From Asparagopsis taxiformis (taxonomy: Eukaryota; Rhodophyta; Florideophyceae; Bonnemaisoniales; Bonnemaisoniaceae): DNA of 64,000 nt. Location: positions 1 through 64,000 of the forward strand of contig JALQPE010002229.1 in the NCBI GenBank assembly GCA_030407315.1. Direction: 5' to 3'. Position 1 is the stretch's first letter. Each line of letters begins with the position of its first letter. Below the pieces are notes generated by a model. The model ran no database searches. It saw only the letters and a program-made list of their open reading frames with translations, and was not told where the DNA came from. The translations under genes and the position numbers were made by a program. Shown piece by piece: positions 35,101 through 46,689 of this stretch.

Positions 35101-36529
35101 TATCGCATTGCACCATGACGCAGGGCAGACTGCGAGTGAAAGCAACGAGTAAACAAACTTTTCGCTCATCATTCACCACACGCTGTTGTCGTTGAAGTCA
35201 TAACCATATCCACATCCCATTCTGGAAACTCTTGGAAGACAGACGAGCCCAGTCCACCACTGGTGCTTGTAGATGTAGCATTTTTAAGCTGTTCGTTTAG
35301 ATAGTAAGGGATAGATGGTGTAGTGCGCAACACTAGAGAACAACGCTGTGCAGGACAACATGTTTGTTCGGCGTAAATCGTCATATGTTCCATTTGGACT
35401 ATTTTGGCAGCTCACATGCATCAACCTGAATATTAAGACTCTGGACTGGCACACTCAAGTATCTGGATACGCTTGAGCAGTGGCAGGGGCGCAAGAGCCG
35501 GTCCAAGTTTTTGTACAAGGCACGTTGACACACTGCATTCACTTGATTGACACCCGAGTGCAACGACTGGCTCGCTGTCCAGGGATGGGGGACTGCTGTG
35601 CAAGTGTTCAATACATCTCAAGATGCAGTTCAAGAATAAACATTTCAACGTTATCCGGCTCACGGTCTCAGTTGGTCAAGTCATGGATCACAGGGTGTGG
35701 TGAAAAACCTCTTTGTTTACATTGTCTCAATAGCGAGGTCGACGATATTGCGACCTCGTTACTGGGACGGATTGGCATCACCGAGTGTGACAGACTGGAA
35801 GATGTGATTGGGCAGGAGCGAGGTGTGTGTGAAGGATAGTAAGAAACAGCGAGGTGGGTGTGTGGAAGGTGCGAATGGCGTCAAGTGATTGGCACAAGGG
35901 AGTTGAGCTCATCTGCGGACAGAGTATGGATGGCATCGTATGCCCGTTGGGACAGCCCGGGCGGAAGTGATCATGGGAAGCTCGTTTATGTATGTGTGCG
36001 GCAGTTGGGATTGGGCGCGACTGGACGGCGAATGTGGTCGAAGAATGGGCGCGGCGACTATGGTCATGCTAAGTGGACCAACGCGGTGCGAGTCGAACCA
36101 GTTGATATATGAGGGATGTCAAGGCAAGGGGGCATTTAGACGGGCGAAAGGGTGCGTGTGACGCGAGTGGAAGGCGGTGAGGGAATGCATGCATGAATTG
36201 AGCGTGTGGGCGGACGAGGATTTGAGAAAACCTAATATGACAGTACATTGCGTGTGTGGTAGGCGCGTTGAAGTGTTACGGCGCATAAATCATCGGCGCC
36301 GATGGCTACGTCACAAACGGTGTAATCACCGCTGTAATCGGCGCCAACAGCATGTTATGGCTGCAGACGCGACAGAATGTCGACTTCATCCTTAGAATGA
36401 AGTACGCTAATTAGCCATTCTGCCCAGCACCAGGTACGAAACTTGGGACTGGGCACGTCATTAGAGCTCTAGGGTAGGTAACAGAATATAAACTTATGTG
36501 GGAGGACGGGTTTTCAGGACAAGCTGTCG
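35101..36529. other. No recognisable gene
   Basis: Short frames only on both strands. Near 36,289-36,345 a GGCGCCGAT...ATCGGCGCC inverted repeat is visible. No match to other repeats of the window was seen. Confidence 0.4.
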
Positions 36530-36990
36530 GAACTGTAATTACTGTGTTTTCTTACAGCAAAGTCATCGTTAAGGCGGATTTGCTTTCTCAGGACAAGCTG
36601 TCAGAACTGTAAGTACTCTGTTTTCTTACAGCAAAGTCATCGTTAAGGCGGATTTGCTTTCTCAGGACAAGCTGTCGGAACTGCTATTCAGTTTTCTTAC
36701 AGCAAAGGCAGTTTACCCCGGTTGCTTACAGCAAAGTCATCGTAACGATGACTTTGCTGTAAGAAAACAAAACATTACAGCAAAGTCATCGTTAAGATGA
36801 CTTTGCTGTAAGAAAACAAAACATTACAGCAAAGTCATCGTAACGATGACTTTGCTGTAAGAAAACAAAACATTACAGCAAAGTCATCGTAACGATGACT
36901 TTGCTGTAAGAAAACAAAACATTACAGCAAAGTCATCGTTACGATGACTTTGCTGTAAGAAACCATGGTAAACCAACTTCTCTGTAAGCA
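36530..36990. repeat. Palindrome cluster P4, five tandem 39-bp palindromes
   Basis: At 36,726-36,960 five 39-bp palindromes follow each other at a constant 53-54 bp step with the same linker AAAACAAAACATTA. One has AAG instead of ACG near the centre. Upstream are two half-palindrome units (CAGCAAAGTCATCGTTAAGG) in a 61-bp direct repeat with GGACAAGCTGTCGGAACTG. The cluster is closed by GGTAAACCAACTT. Confidence 0.9.
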
Positions 36991-37039
36991 TATGAGAGGG
37001 ACTGATGTTTCTCACTCGGGAAGAAGGAGACGATTTCGG

Positions 37040-37900
37040 ACCTCGCGAAAAAGGCTGCAAAGTGGTCTGAAACGGTTGGGGTGGTTCTAGGGAGCACTAA
37101 AACTTGTTTTAATTGCACTCAAGCTTTCTCGCTTGCGTGGAAGGGTTGGTATAATTCATCGATTTTTGGTCATCAGATTCTCACAACTGGAGATGTGATG
37201 GTCAAAATGGAACTTTGTCCGAATGATGTGCAAGTGGTCTGTAAGGGTTGGAGTGGGTCTAGGGAGTACGGAAAAGTGTTCTATGAGTTCGTAAAGCTGC
37301 TGGCTTGCGCATTAGGGCTGACAGAATGCATCGAGTTTTGGTCACCAGATTCCCACAACTGAAGATGTGATGGCCAAAATTGAACTTTGTCGGAACGAAG
37401 TGCAAGTGGTCTGTAAGGGTTGGAGTGGGTCTGGGGAGTACTGTAATGGGTTTTATTTGCCCTGAAAGCTGGTGGCTTGCGAGGTACAGCTTCCGGAGTT
37501 CACTAATTTTTGGTCACCAGATTCTCACAACTGGAGATGTGATGGCCAAAATTGAACTTTGTCGGAACGAAGTGTAAGTGATCCGTAAGGGCTGGAGTGG
37601 CTCTAGGGAGTACGGAAAAGTGTTTTATGTGTCCGTAAAGCTGTTGAATTGCGTGGTAGGGATTCCAGAATGCATCGACTTTTGGTCACCAGACTCCCAC
37701 AACTGGAGATGTGATAGCCAAAATTGAACTTTGCAAGAACGAAGTGCAAGTGTTCTGGATGCCTTCAAGTGGCCTGGAAGCGTACTCTGGACAAGTTTTC
37801 GGACCTTGAAGAGGCTCAACTGCACAATGCTGATATTGAAATGAAACATTCATATAGTCCATTTTTAACTAGAACTGCTGGAATGGATTGCGTAGCCTAT
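37040..37900. repeat. About 174-bp tandem satellite
   Basis: The word GTAAGGGTTGGAGTGGGTCT and variants start near 37,060, 37,241, 37,413 and 37,587, a step of 172-176 bp, with GGTCACCAGATTCTCACAAC as a second landmark in each unit. A fifth partial unit ends near 37,790. Another copy lies at 40,215-40,560. Open frames across it repeat the same words and are not genes. Confidence 0.85.
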
Positions 37901-40900
37901 AGAGGAGCAATGTAGTTATATAATAGAGCTAGAAGCATGCCTCAACAACCTATCTCTCATGCCTCTAGTTCTCCTTCATCATTCCAGTCTTCCTTCCTGT
38001 GACGCACCGCGCCTCTGGTGTCACTTCACACGCCCCTCCTGTGCATTAAATACCTGTCTACCACTTCCGTATTCTACTCATACCACCACCTTCATTTTAC
38101 CCCATGCCTACCATCCTATCCTTTACCTTCTGTCCTTCAGTCCTAGGCTAACCTACTTCATAACCATCGATGTAAGGTGAATATCTAGATTCCTACCTAC
38201 TTGAGAGTATAGTTTATTATAACGGAAAACGGACGGTTTTGTATAGTCAATGTGCTACACAGCACCAGGAGTAGATTTTGCGCACCGATAATCTATGCTT
38301 GATATTGGAGAGACCGGCTTCTTGTAGCCTCGGAAAATGTGCAGGTAGTACCTTTCCAGAGGTCCTGGAGGTGTTCACACCAACTCTAGTCCATTTTAAC
38401 GAGTTTGAATTTCGACCGCCAGAATCTCTGTCGTGAGAAAATGGTGGTCGAAATTTACCGTGCTGCTCTCCCAATACTGAACTTTTTAGGTAGTTCAGCC
38501 CGGGTGAACAAGACACAGATTGCTCTTCAAAGCCGCCCGAAGCCGTCGAAACCATCCTTCCACAATGTTCCCGACTTCAAAATTCCTATCTCACCCTTCC
38601 CAAAGTGAGAGAGGGACCAAGGTACCAGACGCTTACAGCTGAGGCAGTTTACCAGGGATGCTTACAGCAAAGTCATCGTTACGATGACTTTGCTGTAAGA
38701 AAAGAAAACATTACAGTGGGCGAAGGATTTTACCGGGTGAAAAAATCACCAAGAATTTTTTTACCGGGTAAAAAATCGTGGCTACTGTAATGAAACGTTT
38801 TCTTACAGCAAAGTCATCGTAACGATGACTTTGCTGTAAGAAAAGGAAACATTACAGTAGGCGAAGAATTTTTACCGGGTAAAAAATCACCAAGAATTTT
38901 TTTACCGGGTAAAAAAACGTGCCTGCTGTAATGTTTTCTTTTCTTACAGCAAAGTCATCGTAACGATGACTTTGCTGTCAGCACCCGCGGTAAACTGCCT
39001 CAGCTGTAAGCGGTCTGGCTTCACCCTCTCTCTCATGTCTCTTGTCTTCCTTCATCCCAGCCTATCCCAACCTCCCTTCTATGTCGACTCCGGTGTCACT
39101 CCAGCCGACCCTTCAGTGAGTGCAATCCTTCTCTACCACCGCCATAATCTACTCATACTATCCCCTTCATGTTGCTGCATACCTACCCTCCCATCCTTCC
39201 TGATTTTCCTACAATCCTAGGCTAGCCTACTTACCAACTATGTTGGTATTGAAGGCAGCTAGATTCCTAGTAACTCAAATCTATAGTCTGCTAAAAAGGG
39301 CGATTTGGTGTGGTCACTGTGCCACACGGCACCAGGAATAGAATCTGGCCACGGATACTCTATGCTTGATCTCAGAGAGAACAGCTGCGCCAATGCTCCG
39401 AAAATGTGCTGTCAGTACCTTTCCAGACGTCCTGGAGGTGCTCATGCCAGCTCTAGTTCATTTTAGGGAGGTTGAGTTTCGACAATCAGAATTTCACTCT
39501 TGAGGAAATTGTGTTTGAAATTTTGTGCACTCCTCCCGCCGTACCAGGCAGGGCACCCAGCCCAGACTGGGTTAGCACGACGCAGAGTGCTCCCCAACAC
39601 CGCTAACAGCCGTCCAAACCATCCCTCTGCCATGTTTTACGGCTTCACAATTCCTTGCTCACCCTTCCCAAGGTGAGGGAGGGACCAAGCTCCCAGCCGC
39701 TTACAGCTGAGGCAGTTTACCAGGGATGCTTACAGCAAAGTCATCGTTACGATGACTTTGCTGTAAGAAAACGTTTTCATTACAGTGGCCAGGAATTTTT
39801 TACCCGGTAAAAAAATCATGGCTACTGTAATGAATTGTTTTCTTACAGCAAAGTCATCGTAACGATGACTTTGCTGTAAACATCCCTGGTAAACTGCTCC
39901 GTCTGTAAGCCGTTGGTCTCAACCCTCGATCTCATGTCTGTTGTCCTCCTTCATCATCTCCACATCCCTTCCTGCTAAGCATCACTTCTCTAGTGTCACT
40001 CTACCAGTCCTTTTCGTGCATGAAATACTTTTCTACCACTGCCATAGTCTACACATACTATTGCCTCTATACTTCTGCATGCCTACGCTTCCATCTTTCT
40101 CTCCCGTGCTAGGCTTAGAGAATATCCTACTTCCTGAAGATCATTGTACAGTGAGGCAGTAAAAATCACTGTCTCACCGTACTGTCTGAGGCCCCCTTTT
40201 CAACACCGTAGTGTATAAGGGCTGGAGTGGCTCTGGGGATTACAGAAAGGTGTTTTATCTGTCCGTAAAGCTTCTGGCTTGCGCATTAGGGCTGGCAGAA
40301 TGCATCGATTTTTGGTCATCAGATTCTCACAACTGCAGATATGATGAATTTCGGCCATGGCCAAAATTCAACTTTGTCGGAACGACGTAGATTTGGACTG
40401 GATGCCTCCAAGTGCATGCACTTGAAAGTGCACTTAGTCCAAAAAATTGTCCAGAGTACGCTCCCAGGCGATGGCCTGGAAGTGTACTCTGGACAAGTTT
40501 TTGGACCTGGAAGAGGTTGAATTGCACAATGCTTGTGTTGAAATGAAACATTTATATGGCCCATTCTTTACTTGGACAGCTGAAATCCTATCTACTCGAG
40601 AGTAAAGTATATAAAAACTGGAAACAGACGGTTTTGTATTGTCAATGTGCCACAAGGCACCAAGAGTAGATTTTGCCCTCCGATAATCTATGGTTGATTT
40701 CAGAGAGGATAACCGCGTGCAGTCACAGGACATGTGTTACCAGATCCTTCCCAGAGGTCCTGGAGGTGTTCACACCAACTCCAGCCCACTTTAACGAGTT
40801 TGAATTTCGAAAGTCAGAATCTCTGTCGTGAGAAAATTGAACCATTTCCGACCACGTGGTAGAAATTTCGTACACTCCTCCAACCATACTAGACACAACA

Positions 40901-41520
40901 CCCAGCTCAAACCGGGTGTAAACAACACAATGTGTTACCTAATGCCGCCTACAGCCGTCCATACCATTCCTATACCCTGTTTCCTGTCCTGACTTCATAA
41001 TTCCTTCCTCACCCTTCCCTAGGTCGGAAAAGGACGGAAGTCCCTGCCGCTTACAGCGGAAGCAATTTACCAGGGATGCTTACAGCAAAGTCATCGTTAC
41101 GATGACTTTGCTGTAAGAAAATAAATCATTACAGCAGCCATGATTTTTTACCCGGTAAAAAAATTCTTGGCCACTGTAATTGAAACGCTTTCTTACAGCA
41201 AAGTCATCGTAACGATGACTTTGCTGTAAGAAAATAAATCATTACAGCAGCCACGATTTTTCACCCGGTAAAAATTCTTGCTGATTTTTTACCCGGTAAA
41301 ATTTCTTTGGCCACTGCAATGGAAACGTTTCCTTACAGCAAAGTCATCGTTACGATGACTTTGCTGTAAGAAAATAAATCATTACAGCTGCCATGATTTT
41401 TTTACCCGGTGAAAAAATTCTTGGCCACTGTAATGGAAACGCTTTCTTACAGCAAAGTCATCGTAACGATGACTTTGCTGTAAGAATCCCCGGTAAACGG
41501 CTTCCGCTGTAAGGGGCTGA
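37901..41520. repeat. Tandem composite units with palindrome clusters P5-P7
   Basis: Three related units lie in a row. A landmark GTGCCACACGGCACCA (or variant) is at about 38,249, 39,321 and 40,648, followed by about 400 bp, a block bounded by GGCAGTTTACCAGGGATG and its inverse, and a CT-rich trailer. The bounded blocks are P5 (38,630-39,015), P6 (39,700-39,915) and P7 (41,048-41,515); they contain three, two and four 39-bp palindromes and one to four TTTACCCGGTAAA palindromes. The second interval is longer because an alpha-end fragment of the CACTA element (40,147-40,213) and a satellite unit lie in it. No gene is present. Confidence 0.8.
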
Positions 41521-41905
41521 GAGTTCCGTCCCCCTCCCACCTAGGGAAGGGTGAGCAAGGAATTGGGAAGTCAGGAACATGGCTCAGCAGAACGTTTGTA
41601 CGGCTGTGAGTGGCTTCCAGGAGCATTCTGTGTCATGTGTTATCTCAGCAACGTCTCTTATAGTCGAACCTCACGGGTTGTCAAGGTCTAAAACTAGTCC
41701 CCCCTACGGTCTAGCTAGTTAAATCATGTAAAGTTGTAGACTAATACAAAAATGTAGCAATCAATAGGCTTAGTAGCACTAAACTATGACATGAAGGTCA
41801 GATGTATAGATGAAAATAGAAAGGTGGGCTAAGCGAATAATGTTGAGATGAGAAAGACAGAACTTCATAGCAGGGAACAATAGCATAGGTTTTAATACTT
41901 CTCGT

Positions 41906-44250
41906 ATGCTATCTATTGCTCCTGTCATACTTTTAATATTCGACGGTGTGGATGTGGTCCGTGAGGACGTCCTTCTCAGTCTTCAAGTAGATGTGGCCGC
42001 GCGTGGGCAGACCATAGACTAAATTCTGCTCCCACAGGAAGATCTCCTCACCTGAAGCCGACCCCGTAATGGTAAAGGTCACCGCGATCAACTAAGACGG
42101 AATAGGGTGGCACATAAAAGTGGTTAACGGGAACCTTCCACATGTCGGCGTCCGTATGGACCAGGCATACATGACTATAAGGTGCAGCTACTATAAAGAA
42201 CCCATCGGATCCGCTCGACATCATGAAATAGGATGGGGATTGGGTAGGTCCGACTCCTCAAAATTGGGATACTCAGAAGTCCGTGTGCCCATCCTGGTCC
42301 GCAGCCCCATCTGTTTTAAGAAGCAGCCGTAATCCTGTCTTCGGGAAAAAGACAGGATCCTCACCCTCCATTCCCAACTTCAAGAAATCCGCACAAACAC
42401 CAAGAGCAAGCTCTGCCACCAACTTGTTCCTGTACATATCCAAATTCCCCTCCTCCAGCTTGTCGCACAATTCACACCGCGGCAGGGGGAGTCGCCCACG
42501 ACCACCATCTATGCGGTCCTTCGCAGCACCCACGTTGTGGATGAAATGCCACGGCGAAGGATCAAAACCGGGCTTGGCGAAATCTGGGGGCTCGTCCTGT
42601 GGTTTCCTGTCTTCATAATCAGAATCAGACTGCTGGGAGGGTTTCTGTGGCTTTTCAACCTCCTCAACCAGCTGGAACTGTCGAGAAAAGTGACTGAAGA
42701 GGTCATGCGTCGCGCTACCAGCCGTGGACGACTGCAAGAGGCCTTCCACAACAACCACCCCCATGTTGTCCAGCAACGCCGCTTCACCGCAAAGTACTAT
42801 TCCACCACCGAGTCCTCAGCACCTGGCGATGCAGCTGCCAGGAATGCTGCCGCCTTTATTTCCGCCCGCACCGTCTCTACCGTCGTAATTTCCATGTAGT
42901 ACTTCATCGGGCTACCAGACGCAATTGCGCTGGGGAGAACGGCGGCCACATTCTCATCGACGATACTGTCGGGAATAGGATTTTCATGGGCGTCGTCGAA
43001 CTGGAGAATCGGCTCCCGAGAACGTCCTCTGGAAGCCGACTTGGATTTCTTTGACGACGACTTTGATGAAGTCTCACTGAGCTTCCTCTTTTAAAAGTAC
43101 CAAATTTGGTAGAGGGCTCGGGCGTCGCAGAAGCGGTTTCCCAGTTGCGCTTCCCAAGGATGGAGCTTTTACCCGCATCCTTGGGTGCGCTCTCCAGCTC
43201 GACGACCTGAACAGGGCTCGCACCACCCGCCGTCGCTGTTCCACCACGACCGGAACGACTCTCTTTCAGGCAGGTACTCCTTTTGGGCATCACTTTCCCA
43301 GAAGTTTCCACTCCGGACGATGCAGACACGACAGGGGTAGTGGCAGAAACAGAGGCAGCCTCGGAATAGCTGGAAGAATCTAATTGAGGTGGTACTACCT
43401 AAATTGGATTCTTCAAAGGCAAAGGAATGGAGGATGAAGGGATGGTCAGGGAAATGGAAGGGGAAGGGTTGGCGGAATCATGACCACATGTGACTGGGAG
43501 CGCAGCATGTGGGATGTGTGGGTCCACCACGTAAAATTGTTTCCGCATTTACATGTCGCGGTAGCCAGTTACGCGCAGGAGCATTTTCCTGGCGTCCTTT
43601 CAAAACATAGACTTCCGATTGGGAAAGATGTTCTCAAACTTGGAGCCATTGGGAGGGCCTTCCTTGGGATGTAAGTCCGCTCAGAACCCCTTCTTGGGCA
43701 CCATCAGCGCAAAAACTTCGACTACGCGTGAGTGAATGTCGAAGCTCTTGCTCGGGTCACCCACGCTGGGAATGGAGCCATCCAGCATCCTCAACACATC
43801 CGAAACGTTCCAATACTCGGCCACCTCCTTCACGTACCCGAAGATTTCCAACAAACCAGCAATCCATTCCTGCCCAATGGTACCAACCGAGTTCGGTTTC
43901 AGCCCGGCCCACCAACGGCTACAAGTGTAGTACGCCGTCATCTCGAGGTTGACACAATTTTGGACGTCCGGAGCACCCCTAAACGATCCGTTGAACAAAA
44001 ATTTCACCGTACACCCAGCCAGATTCTCCGTCGAAGAGAACTGCACGAACTCTGGCCTGTTCGGAATAGTTTTCTGCAGCCAAATCCGTTTTCAAGAATT
44101 GCTCCATCGTTGCAGACTTCTTCAACCACTAGCCAACGACCTCTGATATTCACTTTGCGAGGTTCAACTTGCACTTCAGACGAACTATACTGGGCAATAT
44201 TGATGCATGTCTCGCTTGCTGAAGGAGATTTACTCTTTTCCGCTACTTCT
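41906..44250 (-). pseudogene. Chimeric remnant of ParB-oxygenase genes 1 and 2
   Basis: Read on the minus strand it begins with about 100 bp matching gene 1 near 11,950-12,046, jumps to gene 1 near 12,923-13,003, then to gene 2 from about 16,627 to its stop. Frame breaks and stops occur (for example TGA after KSMF near 43,610, the TGA close to 43,683, and frame changes near 43,090). The oxygenase-like part keeps DGHTDF at about 42,273-42,290. The ParB-like domain is almost wholly lost. Similarity to gene 2 is high at the nucleotide level but far from identical. Its 3' flank and palindrome cluster P7 correspond to those after gene 2, so the unit moved as a whole. It reads through the site where gene 2 has its C6 frame break. 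Confidence 0.85.
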
Positions 44251-45954
44251 CCGCTATAGTGCAGAATTATATTTCTCCGCCACTAAATTCAACCATTAAG
44301 AAACCTTTCCTGGCTTTCATTCGATCCAATGAACTGTTTCACCACAATGATTTGTCCTATGCTCATTACTTTATGCACAATGATTGCTATTTCATCCGGG
44401 CTCGACCTACTCAATATCGTTTTGCTATCTTGTATCGCATTCCCTAAACGCCATCCTGGCCAAGACGTATCCACTTCCGTTTGTTACGCAGTGATGCTCT
44501 AAGCACTAATACTGAATCTGATTTTCTCATGCACGTAGTTCCTACTCGTATACTCTACCATATTCTCGGCCCTATTCACAAGGTGAAAACACGATGTCTC
44601 GTTGAATCGTACTCGGTGTGATATCTTAAATTAGGATACATTTTTATATTGCAATGCAGACTCACTGCTCGCTTGAAACATGAAAATTATAAAAATTCTT
44701 CGACACTGCTGTTTCCTAACCGCCACCATCCACGTGGCCCGCTTTGACTGCCTGCCAAGTGTACTCGGAGCATACAATGACGTTATCGATATATACCATC
44801 CACATCATCACTGGAAGCGCGGACTCCTCGTCCAGGAAAGTGCGCCATTTTTCTTACTCTTCACCTCCGCCTGTCCTGTAGGCCCCATATGCTAGTGTTT
44901 TTCCTATATTTCTGTAGTGATGACGTCATTCTAGACAATAAAAGGCGGTAGAAGATACGATAATGTGCGCCTCCTCTGCCAGATCATGTGCTTCCAAGCG
45001 TAATTCGCAGCCTAGGTATCGTTTTTCTGGGCCTCCCATCGCACCGCTCCGTTTCAAACTCATCCCTCTATTGTTCTCCTACACGTCATTTCCGCCCGTA
45101 GAGTACTACTTAAACGAAAGATTCTGGAAATCCCTGTTTCCATCTTCATATCCGTCGGAAACAAAGCAACAACCCTGGCCGTGGAAGCCGTATAGATCAT
45201 CTAAACTGCTTCCAAAGCGTAAGTTTTAGATCATCAATACGGCTTCCAAGGCCAAAGTTGTTGCTTTGTCTCCGACGGATATGAACCATGATGGTACGTT
45301 TCCACAACTCACGCCACTAACCCAGTTTTCTATTCGTTTTCTCTTTCTCAGGTTTCCAGTCGGTGAGTGTTCCACTTCTACTTTCATTTATCTTTCTCTC
45401 TTACCACTTCTCCACTAATTTTCTTTTCTGCCTGTGAGTACATATCTCAATTTGGGATGCAATGGTATTTGTTAAGGTACGTTAGTCTCCTAATCACCAT
45501 CAATTTCCCTCTCCAATTCAACGTCACTAACTTGTTTCCTTTCTATACATCATTTTTTCTTCTTCTCTTCATTTCCTAGCTTATTCATGCAGCTCAATCA
45601 GTTGATAGATTTCTAGACTTTTCTAGTAGTTTTAGTTTTACTCGTCGGAATAGTGTTAGTTGTAGTAGCATTTTTAACATAGGGATTGTTTATTCTCAAT
45701 GTAGCCTGCGCAAATAAACAAATCCAGAGTGAAGCTTCCCATATCGCACCCTCTTAGATTGCTACCTATCCTACCGCGTATACCTCTCGCTAGCTCATAG
45801 TCACTACGAAATAAAAATTCCTAGCCGTACTATTCTGTCCATTCCCATATGAATACCGTCCATGCCCCATCCTCATAGCGCTAGAACTGCCTTCCTCTAC
45901 CCCAGAAAGATGCCCACGACAGCGTGACGCTCCATCTCATCCACCACTCCCAGA
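44251..45954. other. Element D alpha-side flank
   Basis: Inverted, diverged counterpart of 5,100-6,742 including the imperfect foldback (about 45,145-45,285) and the remnant of the small ORF (44,289-44,474). The junction at about 44,251-44,288 marks loss of everything that in A lies between 6,742 and about 11,950. Confidence 0.7.
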
Positions 45955-46689
45955 CACCGAATTTTACTATATCAGGACACTACTTTTACTGTCTCCAGGT
46001 GCTGCCCAGGGCAGCACGAAATACTGTCTCCAGGTGCTGCCCAGGACAGCACAAAGTACTATCTCCAGGTGCTGCCCAGGGCAGCACAAAGTACTGTCTA
46101 CAGGTGCTGCCCAGGGCAGCACGAAATACTGTCTACAGGTACTGCCCAGGGCAGCACAAAGTACTGTCTACAGGTACTGCCCAGGGCAGCACAAAGTACT
46201 GTCTACAGGTACTGCCCAGGACAGTGAAAATCACTGTCTCCAGGTACTGCCCAGGACAGTGAAAATCACTGTCTCCAGGTACTGCCCAGGACAGTGAAAA
46301 TCACTGTCTCCAGGTACTGCCCAGGACAGTGCACCGTGTTGGTTCCATCTATTGTCCCAGGCAGCGTATTTCACTATCCGGCCATGTTGCCTTGGCCAAT
46401 ACAAAACACTATCCGCCAACACTGCCCAGTACAGTAAATTACATCATATCCAACTATTGAATAAATCATTAATTTTTACTGTCTCCATTCACTGCCTCAG
46501 ACAGTACTGTGAGACAGTGTTTTTTACTGTCTGCAGACAGTGTTCCGTACTGTCTGCCAGACAGTGCAAATCACTGTCTCCAAGTGTGGCATTAATTTTC
46601 ATTTGCCGCATAGTGATTTTTACTGTCTCAGACAGTAAAAATCACTGTCTCGCAGTACTGTCTGAGGCCCCCTTTTCAACACCGTAGTG
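45955..46689. repeat. Element D alpha-end subterminal array
   Basis: About ten 35-bp units (CCAGGTACTGCCCAGG core) in tandem at about 45,988-46,335, then GACAGT/ACTGTC palindromes up to the terminus. Element A has only about three of the 35-bp units at the corresponding place, so the array has expanded or shrunk since the copies separated. Confidence 0.85.

Larger units (their letters stand above)
31982..46689. mobile_element. Element D: inverted, internally deleted relative of element A
   Basis: Bounded by CACTACGGTGTTG (beta type, 31,982) and CAACACCGTAGTG (alpha type, 46,689), with TG directly outside on both sides (31,980-31,981; 46,690-46,691). The flanking oxidoreductase pseudogene continues in frame when D and one TG are removed, which fixes the ends firmly. 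D is 14.7 kb and lies opposite to A. Its alpha side (44,289-46,689) matches 4,580-6,740 of A and its beta side (31,982-about 32,520) matches about 59,230-59,730. It lacks the transposase, retains a chimeric ParB-oxygenase remnant (41,906-44,250), many 39-bp palindromes, a 174-bp satellite and an importin-like fragment. It must have been moved by a transposase supplied elsewhere. Confidence 0.85.

Noticed and set aside
36726..36960. CRISPR-like array (regular repeats with short spacers)
   Set aside because: The spacers are identical, the repeats are full palindromes, the genome is eukaryotic and no cas genes are present.
45924..46687. Repetitive ORFs with QVLPRAA / YCPGQHKVLS units as a repeat protein
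   Set aside because: Direct translation of the 35-bp transposon subterminal repeat; the frames stay open only because the units are similar.
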